Shown here: positions 45,627 to 54,475 of the stretch, piece by piece
How positions within the stretch are numbered: position 1 is the stretch's first letter
Layout: each line of letters begins with the position of its first letter
Assembly: GCF_003570705.1 (NCBI RefSeq)
Contig: NZ_QWVT01000007.1
Location: forward strand, 1 to 64,000
Source: Mesobacillus zeae
GTDB lineage: Bacteria; Bacillota; Bacilli; Bacillales; Cytobacillaceae
Reading direction: 5' to 3'
Length of the DNA stretch: 64,000 nucleotides
Notes under the pieces: model-generated
What the model was told of the DNA's origin: nothing
The model's input: only the letters and a program-made list of their open reading frames with translations
Database searches by the model: none
Translations under genes and position numbers: made by a program

Positions 45627-46217
45627 TTAAAAAGTCTTCGCAAAAATACAGGTATCGCGCAATCGACCTGAGCCATCCTCAGCCAGCGAATCTTGCTTTA
45701 AAATCCCTTCCAGCGAAAAGCCGAGTCTCTCAGGAATCGCCCTGCTTTTAACATTCAAGGAATCACAGCGGATCTCAACCCGCCGGGCGCCTAGCTCATT
45801 TCGCGCAAATTCAGTGATCCCTTCGACAGCTTCTGTAATATAGCCTTTTCCACTGTGGCGGGTATCTATCCAGTACCCGATTTCAAATTTGCGCACATCC
45901 CAATCAATCCTATGAAGACCGGAAGATGCCACTAGCTCTCCCGTCTCTTTCAAAAAGACAAGCAGTCTTAAATCCTCTCTTTTTAGAAAATTGATATAGG
46001 CTTCCCTGATATTGATTTCTACATCCTCTTCGGTTTGCTCTTTTTGTGCAAACGGCATCCATGGCTTAAGCTCGTTAATGGATGCGAGGATTGCACCATG
46101 TACAATTTTGCCATCACCAGCTTTTGCTGCTCTGATTACAAGCCTCTCTGTCGTGAATTCTGTTGGAAAATCAAGTAAAATCGGATTCAAATCTTCCCTA
46201 CCCCCTCTATATTTCAT
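45627..46217 (-). CDS. RimJ/RimL-type GNAT acetyltransferase
   Basis: Up to 196 residues. FTTERLVIR begins the fold, then IGYWIDTRHSGKGYITEAV (acetyl-CoA loop), RVEIRCDSLNVKSRAIPERLGF. Typical ribosomal-protein-type N-acetyltransferase. A TTG at 46190 behind AGGGAAG may be the real start. Substrate unknown. Confidence 0.8.
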   Translation of the reverse strand: MKYRGGREDLNPILLDFPTEFTTERLVIRAAKAGDGKIVHGAILASINELKPWMPFAQKEQTEEDVEINIREAYINFLKREDLRLLVFLKETGELVASSGLHRIDWDVRKFEIGYWIDTRHSGKGYITEAVEGITEFARNELGARRVEIRCDSLNVKSRAIPERLGFSLEGILKQDSLAEDGSGRLRDTCIFAKTF

Positions 46218-46399
46218 CTATAATTCGGCACCCCCTTGTCCATTTCCTTCCAAGATAAAAAAATTTGTATTCACCGTATGTTTACGATTCGATGCCCACA
46301 CAATACAAATTTAAAAAGAAGATGGGTTTCCATACTGGAAAAATAGGGTTAATAGAAAAGAGAGAGTATTTGTGAAAGAGATAAAAATGAGTAGATACT

Positions 46400-46495
46400 A
46401 TGGCAATGAATGAACAAATTCCACGAGACAAAAGCCTCGACAGCACAATTGACATCATGCGTGATGGCTATCTTTTTATTAAGCTGTTTTCGTAA
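46400..46495 (+). pseudogene. N-terminal stub of a CYP152 (CypC-like) fatty-acid peroxygenase
   Basis: MAMNEQIPRDKSLDSTI and then GYLFIK reproduce the first ~28 residues of Bacillus CypC, which normally continue for ~400 residues. Here LFS and a stop follow, and no P450 sequence exists downstream. A deletion remnant. Confidence 0.65.
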
Positions 46496-46583
46496 ACTTT
46501 GTTGCTTTTGATTAAGCAAGCCTTTAACCCCAACAATACAATAATATGTTAAAATTATTAAAAAATGGAAAGCGGGTAGTGTT

Positions 46584-46766
46584 ATGGTAGCTTCAGCAGT
46601 TTATTTGTACATAATCATTGGTCTTATCGCCTTTTTCGTAGTTTCTTTCACACTTTTTATCCGAAGATTGCTTATCAATTCTTCAGTTAAAAGTAATCAA
46701 TCAGTTGAAATTGAAAAGAAACTTGATAAAATCATAGAATTACTTGAAAAGGATAAGAACTCCTAA
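46584..46766 (+). CDS. Small membrane protein, DUF4083-like
   Basis: 60 residues: one N-terminal membrane helix (about 5-27), then a basic stretch and a helical tail ending KKLDKIIELLEKDK, the pattern of DUF4083 proteins. GAAAGCGGG precedes the ATG. Function unknown. Confidence 0.65.
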   Translation: MVASAVYLYIIIGLIAFFVVSFTLFIRRLLINSSVKSNQSVEIEKKLDKIIELLEKDKNS

Positions 46767-46789
46767 TTAACATAGCAAGCCCGCAACAT

Positions 46790-47485
46790 TTCAACAGTTG
46801 TTTTGTTAGATTTGTTGACACGCGAAGCAAGCATTTGCTCCACTTGTTTTTCAAAGGATAAATCCTTGTCTAATTCGGAAACCAGTATAAGTCATTGTCT
46901 AACTAATTGGTCGCAACACCTTGAAAGCGGTCAATCCAAGTCTTTAAACGGCTATGGAAGTTGTTCACATTCTGAACTTGGAAAATCCCTTTTTCCACAG
47001 GTTGCTTTTGTCGTTCGTTCACTGCTTCGTGTTGTAAAAAAGTTTGGCGAACTTCTTATAGTTTGTAGCTGTATTTGTACATAGCAAAGAAGATGGGTTG
47101 ATATACTTTCCAATTGCAGCATCTATTTCTTCCGTTTTGATACGACCTGTTCCAGCCTTTAAAGCGATAATATTATGATTGCGGTCTTTAGCTACGACAA
47201 CCACGATTTTTAAGTATGAAATACCTCTTTTTTCGTCTCTTGTAGCACGTTTTTTCGCTTTACGATGAGTTTACGATGAGTTTACGATGAGTTACTTCAC
47301 GACCTTTAAAGGACTCACGAAAGAAGGTCTCGTCACTTTCAACGATACCTGGAAGTTGTTCAAAGTCTAATGAACGTAAAGCATTCAGTATTTTATGTCT
47401 CCAGTAAAAAGCTGTGGAGATGTGAATTTTAAGGCGTTTTGCGATTTTAAGCAGCGTATAGCCTTCAACCACGACTCAAGTTGAT
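46790..47485 (-). pseudogene. IS1595-family (ISXO2-like) transposase remnant
   Basis: Fragments in order on the minus strand: MVEGYTLLKIAKRLKIHIST, IVESDETFFRESFKGREVTH, a broken THRK region, IVVVAKDRNHNIIALKAG, SSLLCTNTATNYKKFAK, NVNNFHSRLKTWIDRF and a C-terminal end with TAG codons. The first break is a triplication of an 11-bp unit (TTTACGATGAG at 47259-47291). N-terminus and element ends missing. Confidence 0.82.
47259..47291. repeat. 11-bp tandem triplication inside the transposase
   Basis: TTTACGATGAG occurs three times head to tail (47259-47269, 47270-47280, 47281-47291). The two extra copies add 22 bases and shift the reading frame. Confidence 0.9.
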
Positions 47486-47902
47486 CCTGAATTAGCAGAA
47501 GTTGTGCAAACAGGCTTTAAAGTCATGGAGAGAATCATTGAAAAAGGCTATATCGGTATCGCTGGATTCGAAGTACTAATCAGCGGCAGAAAGCACTATT
47601 TTATCGACTTGAACGTCCGCTTTAACGGCTCGACCAGCAGCCTTCTCCTGCATGACAGCATCCTCAACAAATATGGTAAACCAAAGATGCGCTTTTGCAA
47701 CCTAGAATGGACAGATCTCATCCCAGTCTTGGATCATTACTTGACTGCTGGGCAGTTTGTCCCCCTCAGCCTATTGGATGCAGACTAACCCCGTTGGAAA
47801 TCGTATATCAAAAGCAGTCGGTATCGTCATGGGGCACTCCGTCAAAGAAGTCGAAGGAATCCTTGAAAAGATGGCCGCAGACGGACTCTGTCATAAAGAG
47901 TA
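47470..47902 (+). pseudogene. C-terminal fragment of an ATP-grasp-like protein
   Basis: The open frame (PELAEVVQTGFKVMERIIEK, GIAGFEVLISGRKHYFIDLN, VRFNGSTSS) has the metal-binding DLNVRFNGS motif of ATP-grasp enzymes. A frameshift near 47787 separates it from NPVGNRISKAVGIV and the true end. The N-terminal half is gone at the junction with the IS1595 remnant. Confidence 0.7.
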
Positions 47903-47904
47903 AA

Positions 47905-47938
47905 AGCAAGCCAGCACCCGTTGCGGGGGCTGGCTGCT
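47905..47938 (+). terminator. Terminator after the ATP-grasp fragment
   Basis: GCAAGCCAGCACCCG/CGGGGGCTGGCTGC stem followed by TTTG. Confidence 0.7.
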
Positions 47939-47950
47939 TTGTTGGTCTTT

Positions 47951-47980
47951 TTTACACACCAATATTTCCCATGTTATAAT
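47951..47980 (+). promoter_or_regulatory. SigA-type promoter
   Basis: TTTACA, an 18-base spacer and a perfect TATAAT, 23 bases before the TTG start at 48003. Confidence 0.65.
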
Positions 47981-48002
47981 ATCGATGATGGGGGTGGTTT
48001 AA

Positions 48003-48173
48003 TTGAAAAAAGACTGGTTATCAACGTTATATATTGTGATTCTTGCCATTTTTGCTTTTTATACTGGAGAAATTGTCACTTTCATCATGCTTGGAGTAAT
48101 TTTGATTGTACTTACTAACATAAATAGAACGCTCAAACAATTGCTTGCAGCGGTAAAAGCAAAAAACGGGTAA
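48003..48173 (+). CDS. 56-residue two-helix membrane protein with TTG start
   Basis: The frame reads (M)KKDWLSTLYIVILAI, a short turn, a second helix ending LIVLTNINRTLK, and a basic tail. GGGGGTGG lies five bases before the TTG, and a good SigA promoter lies just upstream. Family unknown. Confidence 0.6.
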   Translation: MKKDWLSTLYIVILAIFAFYTGEIVTFIMLGVILIVLTNINRTLKQLLAAVKAKNG

Positions 48174-48193
48174 TCCGCAGCTTAGAAGAATGG

Positions 48194-48724
48194 CTAACCT
48201 TTTTTCTCTAGCCATTCTTCTCTCAGCATACCCATCCTAATTGAATCATAATATTTCCCGTTGTGATAACGGACCTTCCGTATCCTTGCCTCAAGCATCA
48301 TGCCGAGCTTTTCCCCAACCTTGACCATTCTTTCGTTACCCGACCACGTCGTATAGCCAACTCTAACTATAGGCATCGTTTGGAATAAATGGTCAATCCA
48401 TTGCTTCAGCGCTTCTGTGCCATATCCGCCGCTCCAATATTGGGGATGATAGATTGTTATGCCCATTTCAAGCCACTTTGAAGACTCGTGCTCCCAATAG
48501 TAGCTTACAGAGCCAATAACATTGCCTTCCATTTCAATTGCGTAGCGGTCGGCACGGTCCACCCACTTATCCTTTTTGCCAATGAACTCTTCCCATGTCA
48601 GTCGGACGAACGGAAAATAAGGCGCATCCCACTTTTTCCACTCTGGATCCATTTCTCCATGCATCACTTTCCATAGCTCCGGCAAATCATCTTCCTTAAT
48701 TGGACGAATCTTTACTCTGCACAC
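48194..48724 (-). CDS. GNAT acetyltransferase (RimJ/RimL-like), paralogue of the 41698 gene
   Basis: 176 residues. Shared blocks with the other copy: DPEWKKWDAPYF, YYWEHESSKWLE, WSGGYGTEALKQWI, VGYTTWSGNERMVKVGEKLGM and GKYYDSIRMGMLREEW. The acetyl-CoA loop is GGYGTEA. Substrate unknown. Confidence 0.82.
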   Translation of the reverse strand: MCRVKIRPIKEDDLPELWKVMHGEMDPEWKKWDAPYFPFVRLTWEEFIGKKDKWVDRADRYAIEMEGNVIGSVSYYWEHESSKWLEMGITIYHPQYWSGGYGTEALKQWIDHLFQTMPIVRVGYTTWSGNERMVKVGEKLGMMLEARIRKVRYHNGKYYDSIRMGMLREEWLEKKG

Positions 48725-48833
48725 TAATTTCTCCCCCCATTTTCAGCAGAAAACCATTAAAATTCTTCAGCAAGTCCTTCCTTCTCTTGAGGAACTCCTT
48801 CCTTACTGTATTCCAGGGAGATGCTCCCATGCT

Positions 48834-49409
48834 TTAACTCTGCCTCTTTACTATAACGGATTGGACGAACCTATCAAATTTTCCTTTGTCACCCTTGTCC
48901 TTCTTTCTTGGGATGAAAAACATGATGTTTGGTTTTGTTTCATAATCTTTATAGGAAGCGTCCTGATCAGCTCCCACGTCAAGCTCTGCCCCTACACGTT
49001 TATCATAATGAATCCATATATCCTCATAATAAGGGAACTGGCTTTTCAGGAGCGGTTTAACCTCTTTCTCAAGCTCATTCTCCCACTTAGCAGCAATATA
49101 ACTGTCTTCCATCTTACCTGTCTGTTGATTTTCAAAAACGAGAAATTGAATCCCATCCTACTTGTTCTCTACTTTTACCGCATAATCAAAATGATCAAAA
49201 TTCCCCATGCTGTTATACAGGGCATCATTAACTACTACATCTGCAAACTTTCGAGAAATATATTCTTTTGCCTGCGATCTTATTTTCTCTTCCTCATCCT
49301 TGTCTGGCTTCATGCTTTGCACAAACAGAAACGCTAGAAGAGCTGCGACGAGGAATAGTACCCCTAGGAAAATTTAGGTTCTTCTTAACCACTTATTTAG
49401 TGTCCCCAT
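48834..49409 (-). pseudogene. Membrane-anchored protein gene interrupted by two in-frame stops
   Basis: A single uninterrupted frame of 192 codons from the ATG at 49409 contains TAA at codon 12 and TAG near codon 84 but no frameshift. Between and after them the protein is coherent: MGTLNKWLRRT, a membrane helix (FLGVLFLVAALLAFLFV), EEKIRSQAKEYISRKFADVV, and the C-terminal IWIHYDKRVGAELDVG domain. Family not recognised. Nonsense decay is simplest. Confidence 0.7.
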
Positions 49410-49472
49410 CCCCCTGACATGATGTCTTACAACATTAAGATGGAACCATACCAAGTCATTCCCGCCTAAATA

Positions 49473-49498
49473 AAAAAAGCACCGGCCGATGCTTTTTT
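49473..49498 (-). terminator. Terminator of the thioesterase gene
   Basis: AAAAAAGCA/TGCTTTTTT around CCGGCCGA. Confidence 0.85.
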
Positions 49499-49515
49499 AT
49501 TAGGCTTATAAGTAC

Positions 49516-49998
49516 TCATTTTCCTGCAAGGAAACTGTCAGGCATTACGACCCCCACTACCTCACCTTTTGCACATGTCTTACCATCTGCAAAAACTTCA
49601 ACTTCCACTTTCCACTTTTTTGGATGGATTTCATGGACGGTACCAACTGCTTTCAACGGCACGCCGTGTAGTGTTGGCTTCATAAAATCGACGTGGAGCG
49701 AAGCTGTAACAAAGCGCGGCGGCTCTGCCCCTTCTCCAGGTTCATGCCCATTCTTCCTGTGCAATGCGAGTGCGGCCGATCCGGTCCCATGACAATCAAT
49801 CAACGAAGCAATCACACCTCCGTAGACAAAGCCAGGAAGTGCCATCTCTTCTTGTTTTGGCGTATATATCGTAACTGTTTGGTCCCCATCCCAACAGGTC
49901 CGAAAATGGTGTCCAGCTTTATTAAGCCGACCGCATCCGTAGCACCAGGCAAAATCATCCGGATAATCATCCTGAATAGCATTCAATATTTTTTCCAT
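49516..49998 (-). CDS. PaaI-type hotdog thioesterase
   Basis: 160 residues. The hotdog helix is FVYGGVIASLIDCHGTGSAA (about 59-78), with DCHGTGS in place of the usual D/E.. catalytic stretch, then HVDFMKPTLHGVPLKAVG. An N-terminal CYGCGRLNKAGHH segment has a Cys pair and His residues common in this subgroup. Acyl-CoA substrate unknown. Confidence 0.8.
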   Translation of the reverse strand: MEKILNAIQDDYPDDFAWCYGCGRLNKAGHHFRTCWDGDQTVTIYTPKQEEMALPGFVYGGVIASLIDCHGTGSAALALHRKNGHEPGEGAEPPRFVTASLHVDFMKPTLHGVPLKAVGTVHEIHPKKWKVEVEVFADGKTCAKGEVVGVVMPDSFLAGK

Positions 49999-50026
49999 TT
50001 TTCCTCCCCATTCCCCTTTGAGCTTT

Positions 50027-50389
50027 TTAATTCAGTGGAAACATTGGTACGAATCCAGTTTCCGTCACTGAGAACGGAAAAAATTCAATTGCACCTTTTT
50101 CATCAGCAAACGGTACTCCTATGTACATACTGCCATCTGCATTAAAGCGAATAACTTCTAGTTTATTGGCACCTTCCCTCTTCAGACCCTTTTCTCTCAG
50201 CTGCTTGTTCGCTGATTTGTAGCTGTCACTCTTAAACAAACCGGCAACCAGTTTATTCCTTTCTGCACCATTCAACATCGTGACATCACAGTTACAATCA
50301 TCATCTGATGCCAGTACGGCACCGCTGGGTACAAACACAAGCGATGTTGCAATGACACCAGCACAAAGAAGAGATCCTATAGCTTTCAT
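50027..50389 (-). CDS. Secreted hypothetical protein
   Basis: 120 residues with a signal peptide ending around VLAS (about 28), then DDDCNCDV, and a segment LNGAERNKLVAGLFKSDSYK that recalls the N-terminal part of halocin-C8-like/Bacillus export proteins (weak, from memory). The C-terminal half is beta-rich. A good AAAGGAGGAAAG ribosome site precedes it. Confidence 0.55.
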   Translation of the reverse strand: MKAIGSLLCAGVIATSLVFVPSGAVLASDDDCNCDVTMLNGAERNKLVAGLFKSDSYKSANKQLREKGLKREGANKLEVIRFNADGSMYIGVPFADEKGAIEFFPFSVTETGFVPMFPLN

Positions 50390-50449
50390 TTTCTTTCCTC
50401 CTTTTTTTCTCTATCGAGTAATAATTCGCCTTAGGAATCGGAAAATCCT

Positions 50450-51136
50450 TCAACAGCTATAGTCTTTTTTACCTATTATCCGACAGGAAAGCTTAAATGA
50501 AAGAAAGTATAAAATGACAAGGGACGACGAACCATTGAGCTTTGCCAGCTTATTCTTTTTGTTCGTCACATCGTATGGTCCCAGATCAACACTGGAATAA
50601 CCTTTTTCATATCCGAAACCATATGAAGGCGGAAGAACCGTTTTGCTCCGCTCCCACATCACTCCCCCACTTATTCCAAGGAAAAGGACAATTGCCCCGG
50701 TGCCAATGAGAACTTGCTTTTTATCAAAAATCACCCTGTCTTTCCTTTGGCGTTCAAAAATAATAAATCCTAATAGAGTGAATAAATAGTAGAAAAACGG
50801 AACCAGAAAGACATTTAATATCTCACCATTGAGAGCCGAGATTACACTAGATGGCAAGAAAGGAAAGGTGAGCAAAATAAACGCAAGCCAGTAATCATGA
50901 CCAAGGAATCCTTTGGTGATAAGCATTAAAACAGCCGCCGTGCCGGTAACCAAAAAAATCGGTAAGTATACAGGCAAATAACGTGTTTGGAATATTTCAT
51001 TAAGATTCTCCTTATTACCGTATAGTAGACCCATCAATAGCCCCGCGGGAAGAAGCATTGCCAAATATGCAAGCGGAGATAAGAAAAAAATTGAAAATGA
51101 TAAAAGAAACGGAACAATTATAATATACAACAACAT
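50450..51136 (-). CDS. Multi-pass membrane protein, probably C-terminally truncated
   Basis: About 228 residues from the ATG at 51136, with six to seven helices up to ~175, then an extracellular segment (YGFGYEKGYSSVDLGPYDVTNKKNKLAKL) that stops in an unrelated hydrophobic/Cys tail. The ~GYSS..L..Y......KLA.L pattern is how larger PstS-like membrane proteins of Bacilli begin their soluble domain, so the gene is likely cut off. Uncertain. Confidence 0.5.
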   Translation of the reverse strand: MLLYIIIVPFLLSFSIFFLSPLAYLAMLLPAGLLMGLLYGNKENLNEIFQTRYLPVYLPIFLVTGTAAVLMLITKGFLGHDYWLAFILLTFPFLPSSVISALNGEILNVFLVPFFYYLFTLLGFIIFERQRKDRVIFDKKQVLIGTGAIVLFLGISGGVMWERSKTVLPPSYGFGYEKGYSSVDLGPYDVTNKKNKLAKLNGSSSLVILYFLSFKLSCRIIGKKDYSC

Positions 51137-51370
51137 AAATACACCCTTTTTGTGTAATATTACACCAAAAATGATGTTTAATAAATACAAATTATGGACT
51201 TTTTGCTATAAAATTATGTTTTCCGAAATAATCATTCGTTTTATAAAGAAGGGAAAATTACATTCTAATATTTACAAATGTAGTATAATATAGGAAAAGT
51301 TAGTGTGTCTCCACCTAATAAATACTAAAGGAGTCTGGCTGATTACATCCATAATGTCTGGAGGATTTTC

Positions 51371-52657
51371 ATGAAAAAAACGAACAAAAGATTGTTAACA
51401 GCGATAGCATTGGTTGCTATATTATTAATCTCGAGTGTGGCGTTTTTACTTATGCGAGAAAATGATCATTATAAGTATTTCACTGGTTTGGGCAACAAGA
51501 TTTCCCTTTCGCACGATGACCGAAAGTTTGCTTTTTCCTATTACCAGGATGGAAAAGAAGCTATCTATGCATCAAGGACGGAAGGCGGAAAAACTGAAAA
51601 ACTCACAAATCCGGCAAAAGATCGTCATCGTCAGCCTGTCTTTTCAAGCGACGGTAAAAAAATCCTTTATTTATCAGCTAACCCTGACAAAGTTCAGAGT
51701 TTGCATATCATGAATGCTGACGGAAGCCACGATAAGAAGCTGACCAACGATAAACTTTCTGTCGGGGGGGCCATTTTTTCAGCCGATGGAAAGCAAATTT
51801 TCTTTTCTGGCTTTCCCTCTAAAGAGTTGGGAAAAGCTGAGGGGGAGTCAAAGGAAGGTTCTGATTTATTCTCCGTTTCTATTGATGGCAAAAACCAAAA
51901 GAAGCTGACAGATCAAGATTTTTATACAATGGAAAATTTAATGCTCTCCTCCAATGGTGACAAAATAATATTAAAAGACTTTGATGACTTGAAAGAATAC
52001 GACTTGAAAGATACATCAGTAAGCAGTTCAAGTATACTTGGCAAACTGCCATCCCAGTCCTATAACATTGCCATGTCCCCTGACAACATCAAAGCAGCCT
52101 ATACAGCAGTAACAAAAGAATCAAAAAACAGTTCCCTTTACAAGTATGAACTGTTCTTCACAGACTTTGGAACAGGCAAGAAAAAACAGCTGACCAACTT
52201 GAAATCTGCAATTGACTCACCCGTCTTTTTCCATAAGGAAAATAAAATCGCTTTTCTTCATAATACAAACTGGGCGGGTGAACCTGTAAAATTTAAACTG
52301 ATGACAGTTAATACTGAAACGAAAGAAACAGCTGAAATTGGATTGGATTTACCTAAATCTATAAGAAGCAATATAATTATGAAAGCTATTGACTACTCGG
52401 TGAACGATTGGACAGTTGGACTGCTCTATACCGCGCTCCTCTGTCTTTCGACTTATTATCTGCGACATGGCAAGGTGTACCGTCCGGGACTAATTAGTTT
52501 GGGATTATCCCTGCTTACTTTTGCTTCCAGCTTTATTATCGCTGCAAAGTATGATCCATGGGCCGGTATAGCCGTGGGAGGACTGGCAGTAGCAGTATTC
52601 ATCTGCAGCATTCTTGCATTGATCTTTGCATTCATTGTAAAAAGATTTGTATCATAA
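51371..52657 (+). CDS. TolB-like beta-propeller protein with membrane anchors
   Basis: 428 residues: an N-terminal membrane helix (10-28), about five PD40/TolB-type repeats (SHDDRKFAFSYYQDG, FSSDGKKILYLSANP, FSADGKQIFFSG...) to ~340, and three C-terminal helices. No partner genes nearby. Extracytoplasmic sensor or scaffold role is a guess. Runs of gggggg near 51765 are in frame. Confidence 0.7.
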   Translation: MKKTNKRLLTAIALVAILLISSVAFLLMRENDHYKYFTGLGNKISLSHDDRKFAFSYYQDGKEAIYASRTEGGKTEKLTNPAKDRHRQPVFSSDGKKILYLSANPDKVQSLHIMNADGSHDKKLTNDKLSVGGAIFSADGKQIFFSGFPSKELGKAEGESKEGSDLFSVSIDGKNQKKLTDQDFYTMENLMLSSNGDKIILKDFDDLKEYDLKDTSVSSSSILGKLPSQSYNIAMSPDNIKAAYTAVTKESKNSSLYKYELFFTDFGTGKKKQLTNLKSAIDSPVFFHKENKIAFLHNTNWAGEPVKFKLMTVNTETKETAEIGLDLPKSIRSNIIMKAIDYSVNDWTVGLLYTALLCLSTYYLRHGKVYRPGLISLGLSLLTFASSFIIAAKYDPWAGIAVGGLAVAVFICSILALIFAFIVKRFVS

Positions 52658-53077
52658 CATTATTCAATTTTTTGCCCTTGCTAATGCAGGGGCTTTTGTT
52701 AATTGGGTTGGATCGTACGATACGAAAATTTTATTTTCCTATTTTCACATTTTATTTTTTTTCTTTCCCCTCTAATTTACATTCCAAGATACCGATTTTA
52801 TTTCCCTGCTTGTCACTTTTATTTTCCTGGCGCGGTATGAGGCCTGCTTCGGAAGTTTTATTTTCTACATCAGGTGATTTGACCAAGACAAAAAGAAAAG
52901 GCACAGCGAAATTAATCACTGTACCTGCTTTCTTCCAGCAAAAAGTGTAAGCATAGCAGAAAGATAGTTCCCGTACCTTCTCCAACGAGCATGGAAAAGT
53001 CCATTACATTTTCATACATGTACGCCTACCATACCCACAATAAATAAAAATAGGAAACCGGCCGAATAACTCCCTTT
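52658..53077. other. Intergenic stretch
   Basis: About 420 bases with no supportable gene. A weak CCCTTG...CAGGGG hairpin with T's at about 52675-52697 may end the TolB-like transcript. Confidence 0.4.
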
Positions 53078-53893
53078 CTATATCCACATGACAAACCAGG
53101 CGACGTAAAGGGCCGCGGGTAGGAAGACGAGCTGTGCTGCGACGGTGCCAGCAAGCTTGGAACCAATCATAGTCACGGAGTAACTTTTCAAATAAATATA
53201 ACTGCTCTCCTTTTTTGCGACCCTGTCGGCGAGCACGGACACCTTTGGATCTATAAACAATGTCAATAGAATGGTCGCGATACCGTTGATAATACCTGAA
53301 GAAAGAACAGCTGCCTGTCTATAATCTTCCGGAACGATCAGGGATGCGTATAATGCAGACATCACGCCTGTCGTATAAACAGCAGAAATAACAATATTCA
53401 GCACAAAAAGCCGTTTTGGTATTGTTTGCAGTGTAATCCCTCTCAGGTCGGCAAACCTGGGCAGCCTGATGTATGCTAAAACCTTCCTTCCCCCCCTGAG
53501 ATTGGCCCATTTTCGCACCACTGCTAAAACAGATCCCTTCTCTTCCGACAATTCGATGATTCCCCGCGAAAAAATGCTGATAAAAGTAGGAAACATAATA
53601 ATCCCCACCAATACCCCAAGCGTTGTCACAGCAATAAGGATTCGGTACTGATCTTGTAAAAACGAAAGCGGATCACGGTTCGGCGCTTCAACGATGAGTT
53701 TCCCCATTAGAGGCTGCTGGAACATAACAGACATACGTGAGAAGATGACCATTGTACTGAACAGCGATACCGCTGTGCTAATCAGCCTCACCCTTGCTCC
53801 TGAAATCCTCGTTGCATAAGCCAGCGTCTCAATAACTGTCACAGTCATTAAAAAGAACGAAATAATTAATAGCTTATCTGTAAACAAATCCAT
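53078..53893 (-). CDS. amj: Lipid II flippase Amj
   Basis: A 271-residue protein with about six helices, matching the Amj (YdaH, DUF2837) family (MDLFTDKLLIISFFLMTVTV start; SRMSVMFQQPLMGKLIVEAP block). Amj is the alternate to MurJ, flipping lipid II across the membrane, and is induced by envelope stress through SigM. Followed upstream by the VOC gene at a 16-base gap, so probably co-transcribed. Confidence 0.88.
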   Translation of the reverse strand: MDLFTDKLLIISFFLMTVTVIETLAYATRISGARVRLISTAVSLFSTMVIFSRMSVMFQQPLMGKLIVEAPNRDPLSFLQDQYRILIAVTTLGVLVGIIMFPTFISIFSRGIIELSEEKGSVLAVVRKWANLRGGRKVLAYIRLPRFADLRGITLQTIPKRLFVLNIVISAVYTTGVMSALYASLIVPEDYRQAAVLSSGIINGIATILLTLFIDPKVSVLADRVAKKESSYIYLKSYSVTMIGSKLAGTVAAQLVFLPAALYVAWFVMWI

Positions 53894-53909
53894 CGTTAAA
53901 ACAATCTCC

Positions 53910-54281
53910 TTATTTTTTCCATTTCAAGAATTCAAGCCGATTACCAAAGGGATCATTAACATAAAACCGTTCCGCTCCTTCCAGCAAATCATCATCCTTT
54001 ATAGATATGTTTTGCTCAGTCAGTTTTTGCTGGAGTTCTTCAAGGTTCTCCACTTCAAAAGCCGGATGAGCTTTCACTGCAGGTGAAAACTCATTCTGAA
54101 TGCCAATATGGACCTGGTTAGTCCCGCATTGGAACCACACCCCGCCCCGCTTCGCCAGGTTTGCAGGTTTAGGGACTTCTTGCATAGCTAAAATCTGTCC
54201 ATAAAATTTTCTTGCCTGATCTTCGCTCCCAGCAGGTGCAGCAAGTTGGACATGGTCTATTTTTTTATACCGAATACCCAT
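53910..54281 (-). CDS. VOC-superfamily (glyoxalase-like) protein
   Basis: A 123-residue VOC domain: IDHVQLAAPAGSEDQARKFY at the start, DPFGNRLEFL near the end. Metal-ligand positions His (DHV) and Glu (LEF) are present. Substrate unknown; the family ranges from glyoxalase to antibiotic-binding proteins. Confidence 0.8.
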   Translation of the reverse strand: MGIRYKKIDHVQLAAPAGSEDQARKFYGQILAMQEVPKPANLAKRGGVWFQCGTNQVHIGIQNEFSPAVKAHPAFEVENLEELQQKLTEQNISIKDDDLLEGAERFYVNDPFGNRLEFLKWKK

Positions 54282-54475
54282 TTGACACCATCCTTACATT
54301 ATTTATCCATACATTATCATATTATCATTATTTTTTCTGAAAAGTATAACTTTTACAGAGGCAAACAGGAACTATTTGAAAATACCAAATGTTCCTCTCC
54401 AAAAAGAACGCGGATTGTGTTACACTACGTTACGATACTGCAGGAAAAGTTATCGGGGAAGATGAGGGGATAGTT

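Noticed and set aside
47259-47291. Short CRISPR-like array
   Set aside because: The 11-bp units are contiguous with no spacers, inside transposase sequence.
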